Assembly (NCBI GenBank): GCA_910574805.1
Contig: CAJTCV010000001.1
Coordinates: forward strand, 124,001 to 188,000
DNA: 64,000 nt
Source: Lachnospiraceae bacterium
Lineage (GTDB): Bacteria; Bacillota; Clostridia; Lachnospirales; Lachnospiraceae
Reading direction: 5' to 3'
In this document: in pieces, positions 45,538 through 53,851 of the stretch
How positions within the stretch are numbered: position 1 is the first letter of the stretch
Layout of the letters: each line of letters begins with the position of its first letter
Program-made: the position numbers and the translations under genes
Notes under the pieces: model-generated
What the model was told of the DNA's origin: nothing
What the model saw: only the letters and a program-made list of their open reading frames with translations
The model's database searches: none

Positions 45538-46458
45538 CTAAACACATTTATGTTTTCTCACGAATATGTGGATATCTTCATAAAAATCATCATAATGCTC
45601 TCTAATTTTTTCATCCGGCCAGTCCCACCACGCAATCCGATTCAGCTCAGCAATCTGCTCAGGACTGAATCTATAACGTATAATCCGTGCTGGAACACCC
45701 GCCACAACCGCATAATCCGGCACATCTTTCGTTATCACGGCACCAGCCGCTGCAATGACGCCATTTCCTATGTTGCTTCCATTTGTAATGATAACATTCC
45801 TCCCCAGCCATACGTCATTTCCAATCTTTATCCGCTTTAGCTTCTTTATACTCCCATACGGTTTAACTCCTGGAAAATACCATGGGTCGCTGCTGCATTC
45901 CTCATAATCATACAGAAGCGTTTCATTACAACCTTTATTAAAATATAAAAACGGATGTGTTGATATATACTGCACTGGATGGTTTTGTACTACATCTGTT
46001 CCAAATGCAAAACTTGAAAACGCCCCTACACTTTCTACAAATTGGTGACTGCACAGCGGACCATAACTGTACTTGCCGCATCTGGTCACAAACCGCTTTT
46101 CCTCCGGCACAGCAACAGGAACTGCTTTTTCTTTTTGAAAAATATCTACAATATTCCAAAAAACATAAGTCCTGTTTAACTCCTCTAATATCTCATCATG
46201 TACATATGGATCTGCGCACGCCAACAGAATGGTATGTTTGTCCATAACTTTGCCTTGGAAATACTCTATGTTTTTGATCTCAGGATTATATTTTGACAGC
46301 CTGTTATCTATAATATATTGTTCCTGAATGCCAAAACATACATTTAATATCTGTTTTGTCTGCATCCCATAGTCTCCAAAAGGACATATAACAAAATTTC
46401 CCCATCCCTTCGCCAAAGCACTCTCAATCGCATCTCTGATTTTTTGGTGATCCGTCAT
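45538..46458 (-). CDS. Left-handed beta-helix acyltransferase with N-terminal Rossmann-like module
   Basis: Residues 1-100 hold a variant of the module (FVICPFGDYGMQTKQIL, YIIDNRLSKYN, ILLACADPYVHDEIL). Residues about 125-285 are a CatB/hexapeptide-repeat acyltransferase: YSYGPLCSHQFVESVGAFSS, IKIGNDVWLGRNVIITNGSN, IGNGVIAAAGAVITKDVPDY and AVVAGVPARIIRYRF, ending with a typical helical tail. It likely O- or N-acetylates a sugar. Its ATG lies one base after the stop of the TagF/propeller gene, and GGAGAG precedes it. Confidence 0.88.
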   Translation of the reverse strand: MTDHQKIRDAIESALAKGWGNFVICPFGDYGMQTKQILNVCFGIQEQYIIDNRLSKYNPEIKNIEYFQGKVMDKHTILLACADPYVHDEILEELNRTYVFWNIVDIFQKEKAVPVAVPEEKRFVTRCGKYSYGPLCSHQFVESVGAFSSFAFGTDVVQNHPVQYISTHPFLYFNKGCNETLLYDYEECSSDPWYFPGVKPYGSIKKLKRIKIGNDVWLGRNVIITNGSNIGNGVIAAAGAVITKDVPDYAVVAGVPARIIRYRFSPEQIAELNRIAWWDWPDEKIREHYDDFYEDIHIFVRKHKCV

Positions 46459-46459
46459 T

Positions 46460-49006
46460 TTATCTCTCCATAAATATTATCTGTTTTTTCATTTCATCAT
46501 GTATTTTCATCCCTGCTGAAAGTCCGTTTCCACATTCCCGGTAGCATTCATAACTCTGTTCAAACAGGTCCGTATCCCCTTCTGCGATATAGTCGATATA
46601 CTGGGCGATTGCGACCTGGTTTTCCCATAAACAATATGGTGTTGATCTGGAAATCCAATATTTCTCTATCTGCTCTTTTTCCATACAAAGCATATCATCT
46701 TTCTTCAGCCGGCATGGATAATGCTTCCATTGACCTGTCTTCAGATTCCATATATGGAGACAATTGTTTCCCGTGTCAAACAGTACAGACCCTTCCCCGT
46801 TCCATGGTCTGGCATACACAAAACCAGTTTCATTTCTGAGTGCTTTTGACTCCAGTTCTGCAAGAATATCCTGCATACCTTCCGGTCTGCTGCATTCGCC
46901 CGTAGTTTTATTGAAAGATATGATATCAAAAGAAAATGCAGAACATATTTTAATCTCATCGCCGCAGTCAATAAGAGAGCCATAATAAGCCCACTCATTA
47001 ACTGGTTCCTGTTCCATCGGATAACTGTACTCCTTTGTATTTCCCGACTTTTCGTCCCATCGTACAATACGATTCACCTTAAATGCCCCAAGCCAGAAAC
47101 AGGTCCCATCATAAATCAGACGGCAGTATCCATATGGATAATCCCCAATCGTCTTTATCTTGTAGCTTTCATCCTCCATGTTAAATATGAGAATCCTGCT
47201 CTCGTTCATACCTGCCAGATACAGATATTCACCATTCACATAATATGCCCACTGGAACATATGTTCAGACTCATTTGTCCGCTGAAATGATTTTACACAT
47301 TCCCTGTATTCACAAACTTCCAGGGTTTCCATATCTACCCGCACAAGCGCCGGATAACGTCCAGGTAACAGAAATGCTTTCCCTTTATACTCTATTATCT
47401 CATCAAACAACTTCATGTTATCCTTTGCTTCGGACAACACCAGTTTTATACCCTGTCTTTTATCCAGATCATATATGTAGATATCTTCCGTATTATAAGG
47501 AGCCAGAATGATTTTATTCTGTATCTTTTTAATTCCATAATAACAGCCCCATATATGATCCGATGTCCCCGGAAATGTCATTATTTTTTCCATGGACCCG
47601 TCTTCCAGATTCATCTGGTACAGGTTGTGTCCCATATCTGCAATTGTAGGCACAAAAAAGATGGAGTCTCCCTCCTGATACCACGTACTGACATTCAGAA
47701 ACTCCCTGTCCTTTCTATTATCCTCCGTAATCTCCCAGTTCGTATACATCACCGGCTTCCCCTGTACGCCAAAGTAATGCATCAGTGACGATGTATTCTC
47801 TCCAAGATACGCATCCGCGATCACCGCCGCGACCGCCGCGTCTCCCGTCTCATCCAGGATTCCGTTCCCGCTCCCGGCAAACGCGTGTTTGATTTTCATA
47901 TATTCTTCATACAATGCAGGAAGGGCGGACTGAAGCGTCGCCTCCAGAAGCGGATGCGGCCGCCACCACAGCACCACGTCGTCCCGTCCTTCAAAGCAGG
48001 ACAGAACGTACCGGATCTTATCCATGGCGTACTTACTGTTTCTCAGAAGCCCGGTTACGCTGAGATTATAGAGGATCACTTTCTTTCCGCGGATTTTCTC
48101 CCGCCATTCCTGCGGAATCTCCTGCTCCAGGATCTCGTCCTTCTTCCGGTTCAGTTTCCGGATCCGGTCTGCCTTTGGAGTGCCCAGGACGGCAATCTTT
48201 TCCATCGGGACAAAATCTGCCAGATTCTGTACTTTTTCCTCATCCTGCAAAATGATATAATCCACATACTCATAAGCCGGAAGCGACAGATGGCAGTCCG
48301 GCAACGGTCCGTTTCCGCATATATAATAAGGAATATATACCAACAGATCTGTATATTTTTTCAGATTGGAAGAATAATAATCCGGATGTACGGTCGTTAC
48401 CGTATTCCCGCCGTCATAAGGATTGTGAATATAGACAATGTCCGGCTGTTCCTCTTCCAGATGATACGCCCGGTAATGCACGACCGGCACGTCCTTCGGG
48501 AACATATCCCCTTCGTAACATTCCCGGACGATACTGCCCTGGGCATTTTTCTCATAATATGGAATCGACACCACAAGAGCCTCGCATTCCGGGTCCGCGT
48601 CCGCCGCTTCCCACACGCTTTCCATGCAATCCCACATGGACGCCTTGTAGGGCAGGAACACGACCTTCAGGCGATCCTCTGGCAGATGCTCCTTCACTTC
48701 ATTTTCCGTCTGCCGCAGAATATCCCCCAGCTGTTTCTGATAATTTAGAATACGTTCTTTGTCTGTGTCCTGACTCATCTGATACAAAATCTCACAGTAC
48801 GTTTCCAAACAGGAAACGGCTCCAGTGCCCTCTCCTTCGCTCTGTTCGATGGATTCCCCGATCTTCTGAGCGCCTTCCTGACACTGAAACAGCAGGCTGC
48901 CTGCATCCGCAGACTGTCCGTTCAGCAGCATATTGGCGGCAATCTCCTGCGCGTCTTTCATCGTATGAAGGCTGTCCAGGATTCTTTTTCTGATTCGTCT
49001 TCTCAT
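46460..49006 (-). CDS. TagF-like glycerophosphotransferase domain fused to a beta-propeller-like domain; first gene of the glycosylation cluster
   Basis: The 848-aa protein begins with a helical region, then a GT-B/TagF-like part (about 110-430: VVFLPYKASMWDCMESVW, YIHNPYDGGNTVTTVHPDYY, LGTPKADRIRKL, VILYNLSVTGLL, VLWWRPHPLLEATL, ADAYLGENTSSLMHYFG). The rest (about 440-800) is made of repeated WxxxY-type strands (FVPTIADMGHNLYQMNL, YINGEYLYLAG-like repeats) suggesting a beta-propeller. The ATG with AAGGAG 11 nt upstream was chosen over an earlier in-frame TTG. It follows a sigma-28-like promoter by about 70 nt, so it heads the transcript. The fusion is unusual; the exact reaction is unknown. 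Confidence 0.75.
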   Translation of the reverse strand: MRRRIRKRILDSLHTMKDAQEIAANMLLNGQSADAGSLLFQCQEGAQKIGESIEQSEGEGTGAVSCLETYCEILYQMSQDTDKERILNYQKQLGDILRQTENEVKEHLPEDRLKVVFLPYKASMWDCMESVWEAADADPECEALVVSIPYYEKNAQGSIVRECYEGDMFPKDVPVVHYRAYHLEEEQPDIVYIHNPYDGGNTVTTVHPDYYSSNLKKYTDLLVYIPYYICGNGPLPDCHLSLPAYEYVDYIILQDEEKVQNLADFVPMEKIAVLGTPKADRIRKLNRKKDEILEQEIPQEWREKIRGKKVILYNLSVTGLLRNSKYAMDKIRYVLSCFEGRDDVVLWWRPHPLLEATLQSALPALYEEYMKIKHAFAGSGNGILDETGDAAVAAVIADAYLGENTSSLMHYFGVQGKPVMYTNWEITEDNRKDREFLNVSTWYQEGDSIFFVPTIADMGHNLYQMNLEDGSMEKIMTFPGTSDHIWGCYYGIKKIQNKIILAPYNTEDIYIYDLDKRQGIKLVLSEAKDNMKLFDEIIEYKGKAFLLPGRYPALVRVDMETLEVCEYRECVKSFQRTNESEHMFQWAYYVNGEYLYLAGMNESRILIFNMEDESYKIKTIGDYPYGYCRLIYDGTCFWLGAFKVNRIVRWDEKSGNTKEYSYPMEQEPVNEWAYYGSLIDCGDEIKICSAFSFDIISFNKTTGECSRPEGMQDILAELESKALRNETGFVYARPWNGEGSVLFDTGNNCLHIWNLKTGQWKHYPCRLKKDDMLCMEKEQIEKYWISRSTPYCLWENQVAIAQYIDYIAEGDTDLFEQSYECYRECGNGLSAGMKIHDEMKKQIIFMER

Positions 49007-49079
49007 TCTGCGGGCGCTCCTTTGGTCTTTCTTCTGCAAAATTATGCTGAGCCTTCGCTGCTCATAAACCTATCATATA

Positions 49080-49106
49080 TTATCGACGGCATTCCGCAAA
49101 ACTTAA
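49080..49106 (-). promoter_or_regulatory. Sigma-28 (SigD/FliA)-like promoter at the head of the glycosylation cluster
   Basis: The minus strand reads TTAA (49103-49106), 15 nt, GTCGATAA (49080-49087), close to the consensus TAAA-N15-GCCGATAA. The expected start near 49073 leaves a leader of about 67 nt to the chosen ATG. The -35 begins 8 nt past the stop of the upstream ATPase gene. If active, it places the cluster among late flagellar genes. Confidence 0.65.
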
Positions 49107-49113
49107 ACCGGCT

Positions 49114-50697
49114 TCATACCACCGCCTCGACGATCATTCTGCCATCCACCAGTATCCTTTTCACACCCACCTGCTTCTTCTTATTAAAGTTAAAACTGAC
49201 CATGTAGCCTGTCGTAAGATGATAATCATCCAGATACCCGATTAACTGCTGTTCTCCCCGCCTGTTATACTCATTTCCATGCCAGATCTTCAGTTCACAG
49301 ACATACTGTTTTCCTTTATAATCTACAATCACATCTGTTCTGCGCATGTCCCTCGTCCGCGATTCCACATAATAATTCCCGGTACCATTAATAATCGGCT
49401 TTAAATACAGTAAAAAGAAACGACGGCCATTTTCTTCCACAAATGTCTGATCTGCATCTGTATAAATATCCTGAAAAGCTTCTGTAAATCGCTCCAGCAC
49501 CCGTTCCATATCCAGCTCTCCATCACAGATAAACTGATTTTTATCCAGCGCTGCAGATTTATAGATACGGCTCTCCAGGACCTCTTCCGACAGAAACAGG
49601 TCATACATTCGGGTCTCAAAGATCCGGTTGGATACCGCTACGGTCTTCTGATCATTTTTCAAAAACCCAAACATGGTTCCCATATTGACTGCATACACAT
49701 CTGCATTGTACGGAATCTTTTCTCCCCGAAACAGAATCATATAGAGCATCTTCTTCAATTCCGGATATTCATCCAGCTTTTTCACCATATCATCAAACAA
49801 CGTATTGGATTCTGTCACTAATTCCTTCACAGCCTCCGTCAGCCCATATTTTGTCCATGCAGATTTTTTTGTACTAAAATCAGCTTTTCGAGCAATTACT
49901 TCATCAAGAAGCATGCAGATCCTCGAAACCAGAAAAGGATATCCACTGGTATAATCGTAGATCTGTTCTGCCATATCCATAACATCCATTCCTGTGTGAT
50001 GATCCTGTTCGTACTCCTGAAGCATCACAGCGATGTCTTCCGACATAAAATCCATATTTACAGTAAAATCCGCCGCTATATTCCACGGACTGTTATATTT
50101 GGATTCCTGTTCCGGATGCAGTTTAAGTTTCAGGTTTTTCACATCATACACCCCTGCCAGTATCACGGATCGGAAGGTACGGTCGCTTCCCTGCCTCTGC
50201 TCCAAGTATTTGTGTCTCAACAACCCCAGAAAGGAAAGAAAGATCTGGTTATCCGAATTCCTGTCGACCTCGTCAATGATCAGTACGACCTCCCGATCCA
50301 GACTGCTGCAGAGCGAAGTGATCCTTTCCCCCAAATCGTCCAGCGGAAAAGCCTCGGAGACCGGCTGATTCCATTCTTCCAGAATCCTGCGTTCCACTCC
50401 CTGCACTTTCAATATACGGCTGATTCTCCGGATTAACCCCATTGCCAGAAAATACAATGACACAAAAAGTTCATCTGCCGCTTCAAAACTGAGTCTGATG
50501 ACCAGATAATGCTCTTTCAGACGCTGCTCCAGCAGATAAAGGGTGGTCGTTTTTCCGTACTGCCTTGCCCGGTTGATCGTAAAATATTTTCCTTCCCGCA
50601 CATAATCGTTGCATATGATATCGATTCTGTCGCTGATATCCACCATGTAATTTTCTTCGGGGATACAAAGTCCTGTCACATTAAATTTTTTAGACAT
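49114..50697 (-). CDS. AAA-like ATPase with C-terminal PD-(D/E)XK-type domain (divergent relative)
   Basis: The 527-aa protein has Walker A FTINRARQYGKTTTLYLL (about 37-54), Walker B EVVLIIDEVDRNSDN, and a C-terminal nuclease-like core RRTDVIVDYKGKQYVCELKI with the D-(x)n-E-x-K pattern followed by RGEQQLIGYLDDY. The general plan is that of the ATPase/nuclease family of its neighbours, but the sequence is clearly different and fits AAA_35-type proteins better. GGGGAG lies six bases before the ATG, two bases after the stop of the next gene upstream, so the two are co-translated. Function unknown. Confidence 0.82.
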   Translation of the reverse strand: MSKKFNVTGLCIPEENYMVDISDRIDIICNDYVREGKYFTINRARQYGKTTTLYLLEQRLKEHYLVIRLSFEAADELFVSLYFLAMGLIRRISRILKVQGVERRILEEWNQPVSEAFPLDDLGERITSLCSSLDREVVLIIDEVDRNSDNQIFLSFLGLLRHKYLEQRQGSDRTFRSVILAGVYDVKNLKLKLHPEQESKYNSPWNIAADFTVNMDFMSEDIAVMLQEYEQDHHTGMDVMDMAEQIYDYTSGYPFLVSRICMLLDEVIARKADFSTKKSAWTKYGLTEAVKELVTESNTLFDDMVKKLDEYPELKKMLYMILFRGEKIPYNADVYAVNMGTMFGFLKNDQKTVAVSNRIFETRMYDLFLSEEVLESRIYKSAALDKNQFICDGELDMERVLERFTEAFQDIYTDADQTFVEENGRRFFLLYLKPIINGTGNYYVESRTRDMRRTDVIVDYKGKQYVCELKIWHGNEYNRRGEQQLIGYLDDYHLTTGYMVSFNFNKKKQVGVKRILVDGRMIVEAVV

Positions 50698-50700
50698 TCG

Positions 50701-52377
50701 CTACTCCCCTCTCATCACCCGGCACCGTTTCCTGCAGCACGCGATCCCAAAGGTCATGATCGGATCCAGTCCATTCAGCAGCAGTTTTTCTCTGTAATTC
50801 TTTTCCCGAATCTGCTCCAGAGCTTCCTGACATGCCGCATCCAGGTCGCCATTGTCCGCGTATTTCACTTCGATTACGATCCCTCGCTCCTCATCCTCCA
50901 TCTCGATCAGGATATCGCTGTAGCCGTCTCCGAATTCCGCATTGGAGGTTACGATCCATTCCCGGTCGTAATTCAGAAGTCCCAGCAGGATCCCATGGTA
51001 AAAATTCTCTTTCCTGCTTTTCGTACTGACATCACGGATACTGATGGTCTTTTTCAAATATGCCTGAAACTGCTCCTCTACAGCTTCGGCGTCTCCATTC
51101 CGAAACGCCAGACAGAAGGCATCCATCCCCGGCTTATCCCGCCAGGAAGCCTCCCGAAACCATTCCTGAATCTGCGTCACAAAGATCTCCCGGATCTCCA
51201 GATTCGGAATCGTAAGCAGCAGTTCCCGCCCTTCTGTTTCCTCCTGCACGGTCAGATAACCGGTCAGGAACAGAACACTCCACAGATTGTCAATGCTGTC
51301 ATCCAGTTCATTGTACGTCAGTTCCTGCCGGATCGTCTTACGGACCGCCCCTCCTGCCACCAGCTCTTCCAGATCCCTGCGGGTCCTCCGGTCCGCCTTT
51401 CCGATAAAACGCCGGATGATACTGTTCCCGCTGGTATTGACCCAGTAAGGCCTGGGAGCCAGGCTCGGTTTCGCCAGGAGATCGCTGCAGTAGCAGATCA
51501 CATCCCACGGGCAGTAAACGTCGGTATTTCCTATATGATATCCGTCATACCACTCCTTGACTGCGCCAAAGTGATCCGCCAGACTGTAATAGTCCAGCAT
51601 CTCCCGGACTTCCTGATCTGTAAATCCGAAATATTCATCATACAGAACGTCCATAACGGAAAAAACTTTAAAATTGTTAAGCCCTGTAAAAATGCTTTCT
51701 TTGGCGATGCGCAGGCAGCCTGTCACCACTGCAAAAAACAGACTGTCATTCGTCTTAAGCGACTGGGCAAACAGACTGCTGATCAGCGTTACCATCTGGT
51801 CATAATAACCAAGCTGGAACGCTTTATCCAGCGGCACATCATATTCGTCGATCAGAATGATGACCTTTCGCCCATAGTACTGATGCATAACAGAAGACAA
51901 TGTACGAAGCGCATTCATTTGCGTGTCTTCATCCATCCGATCGTCCAGAAGCTGCTTCATCTGCTTCTGATGAAGCTCCGGCAGCTTCTCCCACTGCATG
52001 CGGCTCTGGATCCGGTATGACTCTTCGTTGATCAGACGGTTCAGCATCCTTCCCGCAATCTCATACGTTCTGCCAAGAACTCCTTTCAGTGATATGGAAA
52101 TAACCGGATACTGTCCCATGTATTTCTCACAGAGTCCCCTGTCTTTTGAGATTTTCAGGCCGTCGAACAGCGTTTTGTCACAACCAGGCTCAAAGAAATG
52201 CCGAAGCATGCTCATATTCAGAGACTTCCCGAACCGCCGGGGACGGGTAAACAGATTTACACTTGCCCAGTTTCCCAGCAAATCTTCAATCAGCCCTGTC
52301 TTGTCCACATAATAAAATCCTTCCGTTCGAATATCTGCAAAATTCTCAATCCCAACAGGCAGTTTCATTTTTTCCAT
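50701..52377 (-). CDS. AAA-ATPase-like / PD-(D/E)XK nuclease-like protein, distal paralogue
   Basis: This 558-aa member of the PF09820/PF08011-type family has FYYVDKTGLIEDLLG, Walker A FTRPRRFGKSLNMSML, Walker B KVIILIDEYDVPLDKAF and nuclease-like GYSDILIEME with GIVIEVKYAD. It belongs to the same family as the three-copy array 32 kb away but is more diverged than those are from each other. GGGAGGG precedes the ATG; a GTG two codons earlier is less likely. It has its own promoter and is followed by the second ATPase gene. Confidence 0.85.
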   Translation of the reverse strand: MEKMKLPVGIENFADIRTEGFYYVDKTGLIEDLLGNWASVNLFTRPRRFGKSLNMSMLRHFFEPGCDKTLFDGLKISKDRGLCEKYMGQYPVISISLKGVLGRTYEIAGRMLNRLINEESYRIQSRMQWEKLPELHQKQMKQLLDDRMDEDTQMNALRTLSSVMHQYYGRKVIILIDEYDVPLDKAFQLGYYDQMVTLISSLFAQSLKTNDSLFFAVVTGCLRIAKESIFTGLNNFKVFSVMDVLYDEYFGFTDQEVREMLDYYSLADHFGAVKEWYDGYHIGNTDVYCPWDVICYCSDLLAKPSLAPRPYWVNTSGNSIIRRFIGKADRRTRRDLEELVAGGAVRKTIRQELTYNELDDSIDNLWSVLFLTGYLTVQEETEGRELLLTIPNLEIREIFVTQIQEWFREASWRDKPGMDAFCLAFRNGDAEAVEEQFQAYLKKTISIRDVSTKSRKENFYHGILLGLLNYDREWIVTSNAEFGDGYSDILIEMEDEERGIVIEVKYADNGDLDAACQEALEQIREKNYREKLLLNGLDPIMTFGIACCRKRCRVMRGE

Positions 52378-52410
52378 ATGCACGCCCTCCCGGCCTCTCT
52401 CTTCAGATTG

Positions 52411-52439
52411 ATTATACCTTATTTCTCTTCATCTGAAAA
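52411..52439 (-). promoter_or_regulatory. SigA-type promoter for the distal ATPase pair
   Basis: The minus strand has TTTTCA (52434-52439), 17 nt and a perfect TATAAT (52411-52416), with the expected start about 28 nt ahead of the ATG. The -35 is weak and the -10 strong. Confidence 0.55.
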
Positions 52440-52446
52440 GTCCCGG

Positions 52447-53784
52447 TTATTTCCTCTGGGCCTCCATAAACCGCTCCACCACTCCTGCCATGGCGATGGA
52501 TTCTTCTCTGGTCAGGCAGTAAGACTGTCTGGCGTCTCCGTTGATCCTGGATACAAAATCCGCAATCTCATAGCGCAGGCCGTCACCCAGAAACTTGGGC
52601 GTATACCGCTCAATCCTTCCCGGATCTTCAAACCGCACCTCAAAGGACCTGGTCAGCCACCAGGGAGATTCTGCCAGAATGTAGCCTTTTGTCCCGCCGA
52701 TGACCAGCTGGCCTTCGGATTTTACACCGATGCCGGTTTTGGACATGGCCAGCGCGTCGCGGAACCGGAAATGTACCTTCGTGTACAGATCCACTCCGTT
52801 CTCCGCCCTTATGCAGTCGAATTCCACCTGTTCATAATGGCATCCCAGCAGCTTAAAGATGGGAAGCAGCGTATAGCTTCCAAACTCCAGAAAGGCTCCG
52901 CCGTACTGCCGGTCTTTCATTTCCCGAAGCGCTGGCGGCGTGATTCTGGAAAAACAGGCTTCCACATCCCGCACTTCCCCGATGATCCCGCTTCTGGCCA
53001 CATTCATCATCTGCATGAATCCCGGACAGTAAGCGGTCTTGATTCCTTCCATCAGAACCGCATCCCGCTCCGCAGCCAGCGCATACAGCTCTTCCGCTTC
53101 CTTCACGGTAAAGGTCAGCGGCTTTTCGCACAGCACATGCCGCCCCTGTTCCAGCGCTTTTTTTGCATACGTGTAATGCGTCTGGTGGGGAGACGCAATA
53201 TAGATGGCATCCACACGCTCGAGAAATGCGTCAAATTCCCCGCTGAAGGCTTCCAGTTTATGCCGGCTGCCGAAGGCTCCGGCGCTTTCCTCATGGGGAT
53301 TGTAGACTGCGCAGGCATTGATGCCGCTCACATATTTTGCCTCCGCCAGAAAACGGGGTGCGATCCGCCCGGAGCCCACCACACCCAGCTGAAGGATCGG
53401 ATACTGATGCTCTCTCAGTGATGTGGAAGAGATATGCGGCGTCCGCTCCAGATAGACCACCTGACACAGTTCCTTCAGATAGTCAAAAGCCCCGACCCAG
53501 TCAGAACCGATGGCAAAGATATCCACGCCCATTTTCTGGATATCTTCCTGCTTCTGCCCCTCATGGTCCTCGATGATGATCTCATCCGCCAGACCGGTCC
53601 TGCGGACATTTTCCACTCTCTCCAAAACCGAATCCACCACATTCAGCTTTCCCCTCTGCAGGTCATAATACTCGGTGGTCACCCCGACGATCAGATAGTC
53701 CCCCAGCGCTTTCGCTCTTTTCAGCAGGTTACAATGCCCTTCATGGAACAGATCATAGGTTCCGTATGTAATGACTTTTTTCAT
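52447..53784 (-). CDS. Cytidylyltransferase / Gfo-Idh-MocA oxidoreductase fusion
   Basis: Residues 1-130 are a TagD-like cytidylyltransferase (VITYGTYDLFHEGHCNLL with HEGH at 14-17, then HISSTSLREH). From about 134 a Gfo/Idh/MocA dehydrogenase begins: LGVVGSGRIAPRFLAEA (NAD-binding), IYIASPHQTHYTYAKKAL, VLCEKPLTFTVKEAEEL with the Glu-Lys-Pro motif, and MEGIKTAYCPGF. The 445-aa protein could reduce or epimerise a sugar or polyol and then activate it as a CDP derivative. The ATG used follows GGGAG by 11 nt; a GTG four codons earlier overlaps that site. It lies between the ATPase pair and the GDPD fusion. Confidence 0.88.
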   Translation of the reverse strand: MKKVITYGTYDLFHEGHCNLLKRAKALGDYLIVGVTTEYYDLQRGKLNVVDSVLERVENVRRTGLADEIIIEDHEGQKQEDIQKMGVDIFAIGSDWVGAFDYLKELCQVVYLERTPHISSTSLREHQYPILQLGVVGSGRIAPRFLAEAKYVSGINACAVYNPHEESAGAFGSRHKLEAFSGEFDAFLERVDAIYIASPHQTHYTYAKKALEQGRHVLCEKPLTFTVKEAEELYALAAERDAVLMEGIKTAYCPGFMQMMNVARSGIIGEVRDVEACFSRITPPALREMKDRQYGGAFLEFGSYTLLPIFKLLGCHYEQVEFDCIRAENGVDLYTKVHFRFRDALAMSKTGIGVKSEGQLVIGGTKGYILAESPWWLTRSFEVRFEDPGRIERYTPKFLGDGLRYEIADFVSRINGDARQSYCLTREESIAMAGVVERFMEAQRK

Positions 53785-53851
53785 TCTTTCTACCACTCCC
53801 TTTCATCGTTCTGCCTTTTATAAAATATAATATATATACTTTCTGCATGGC

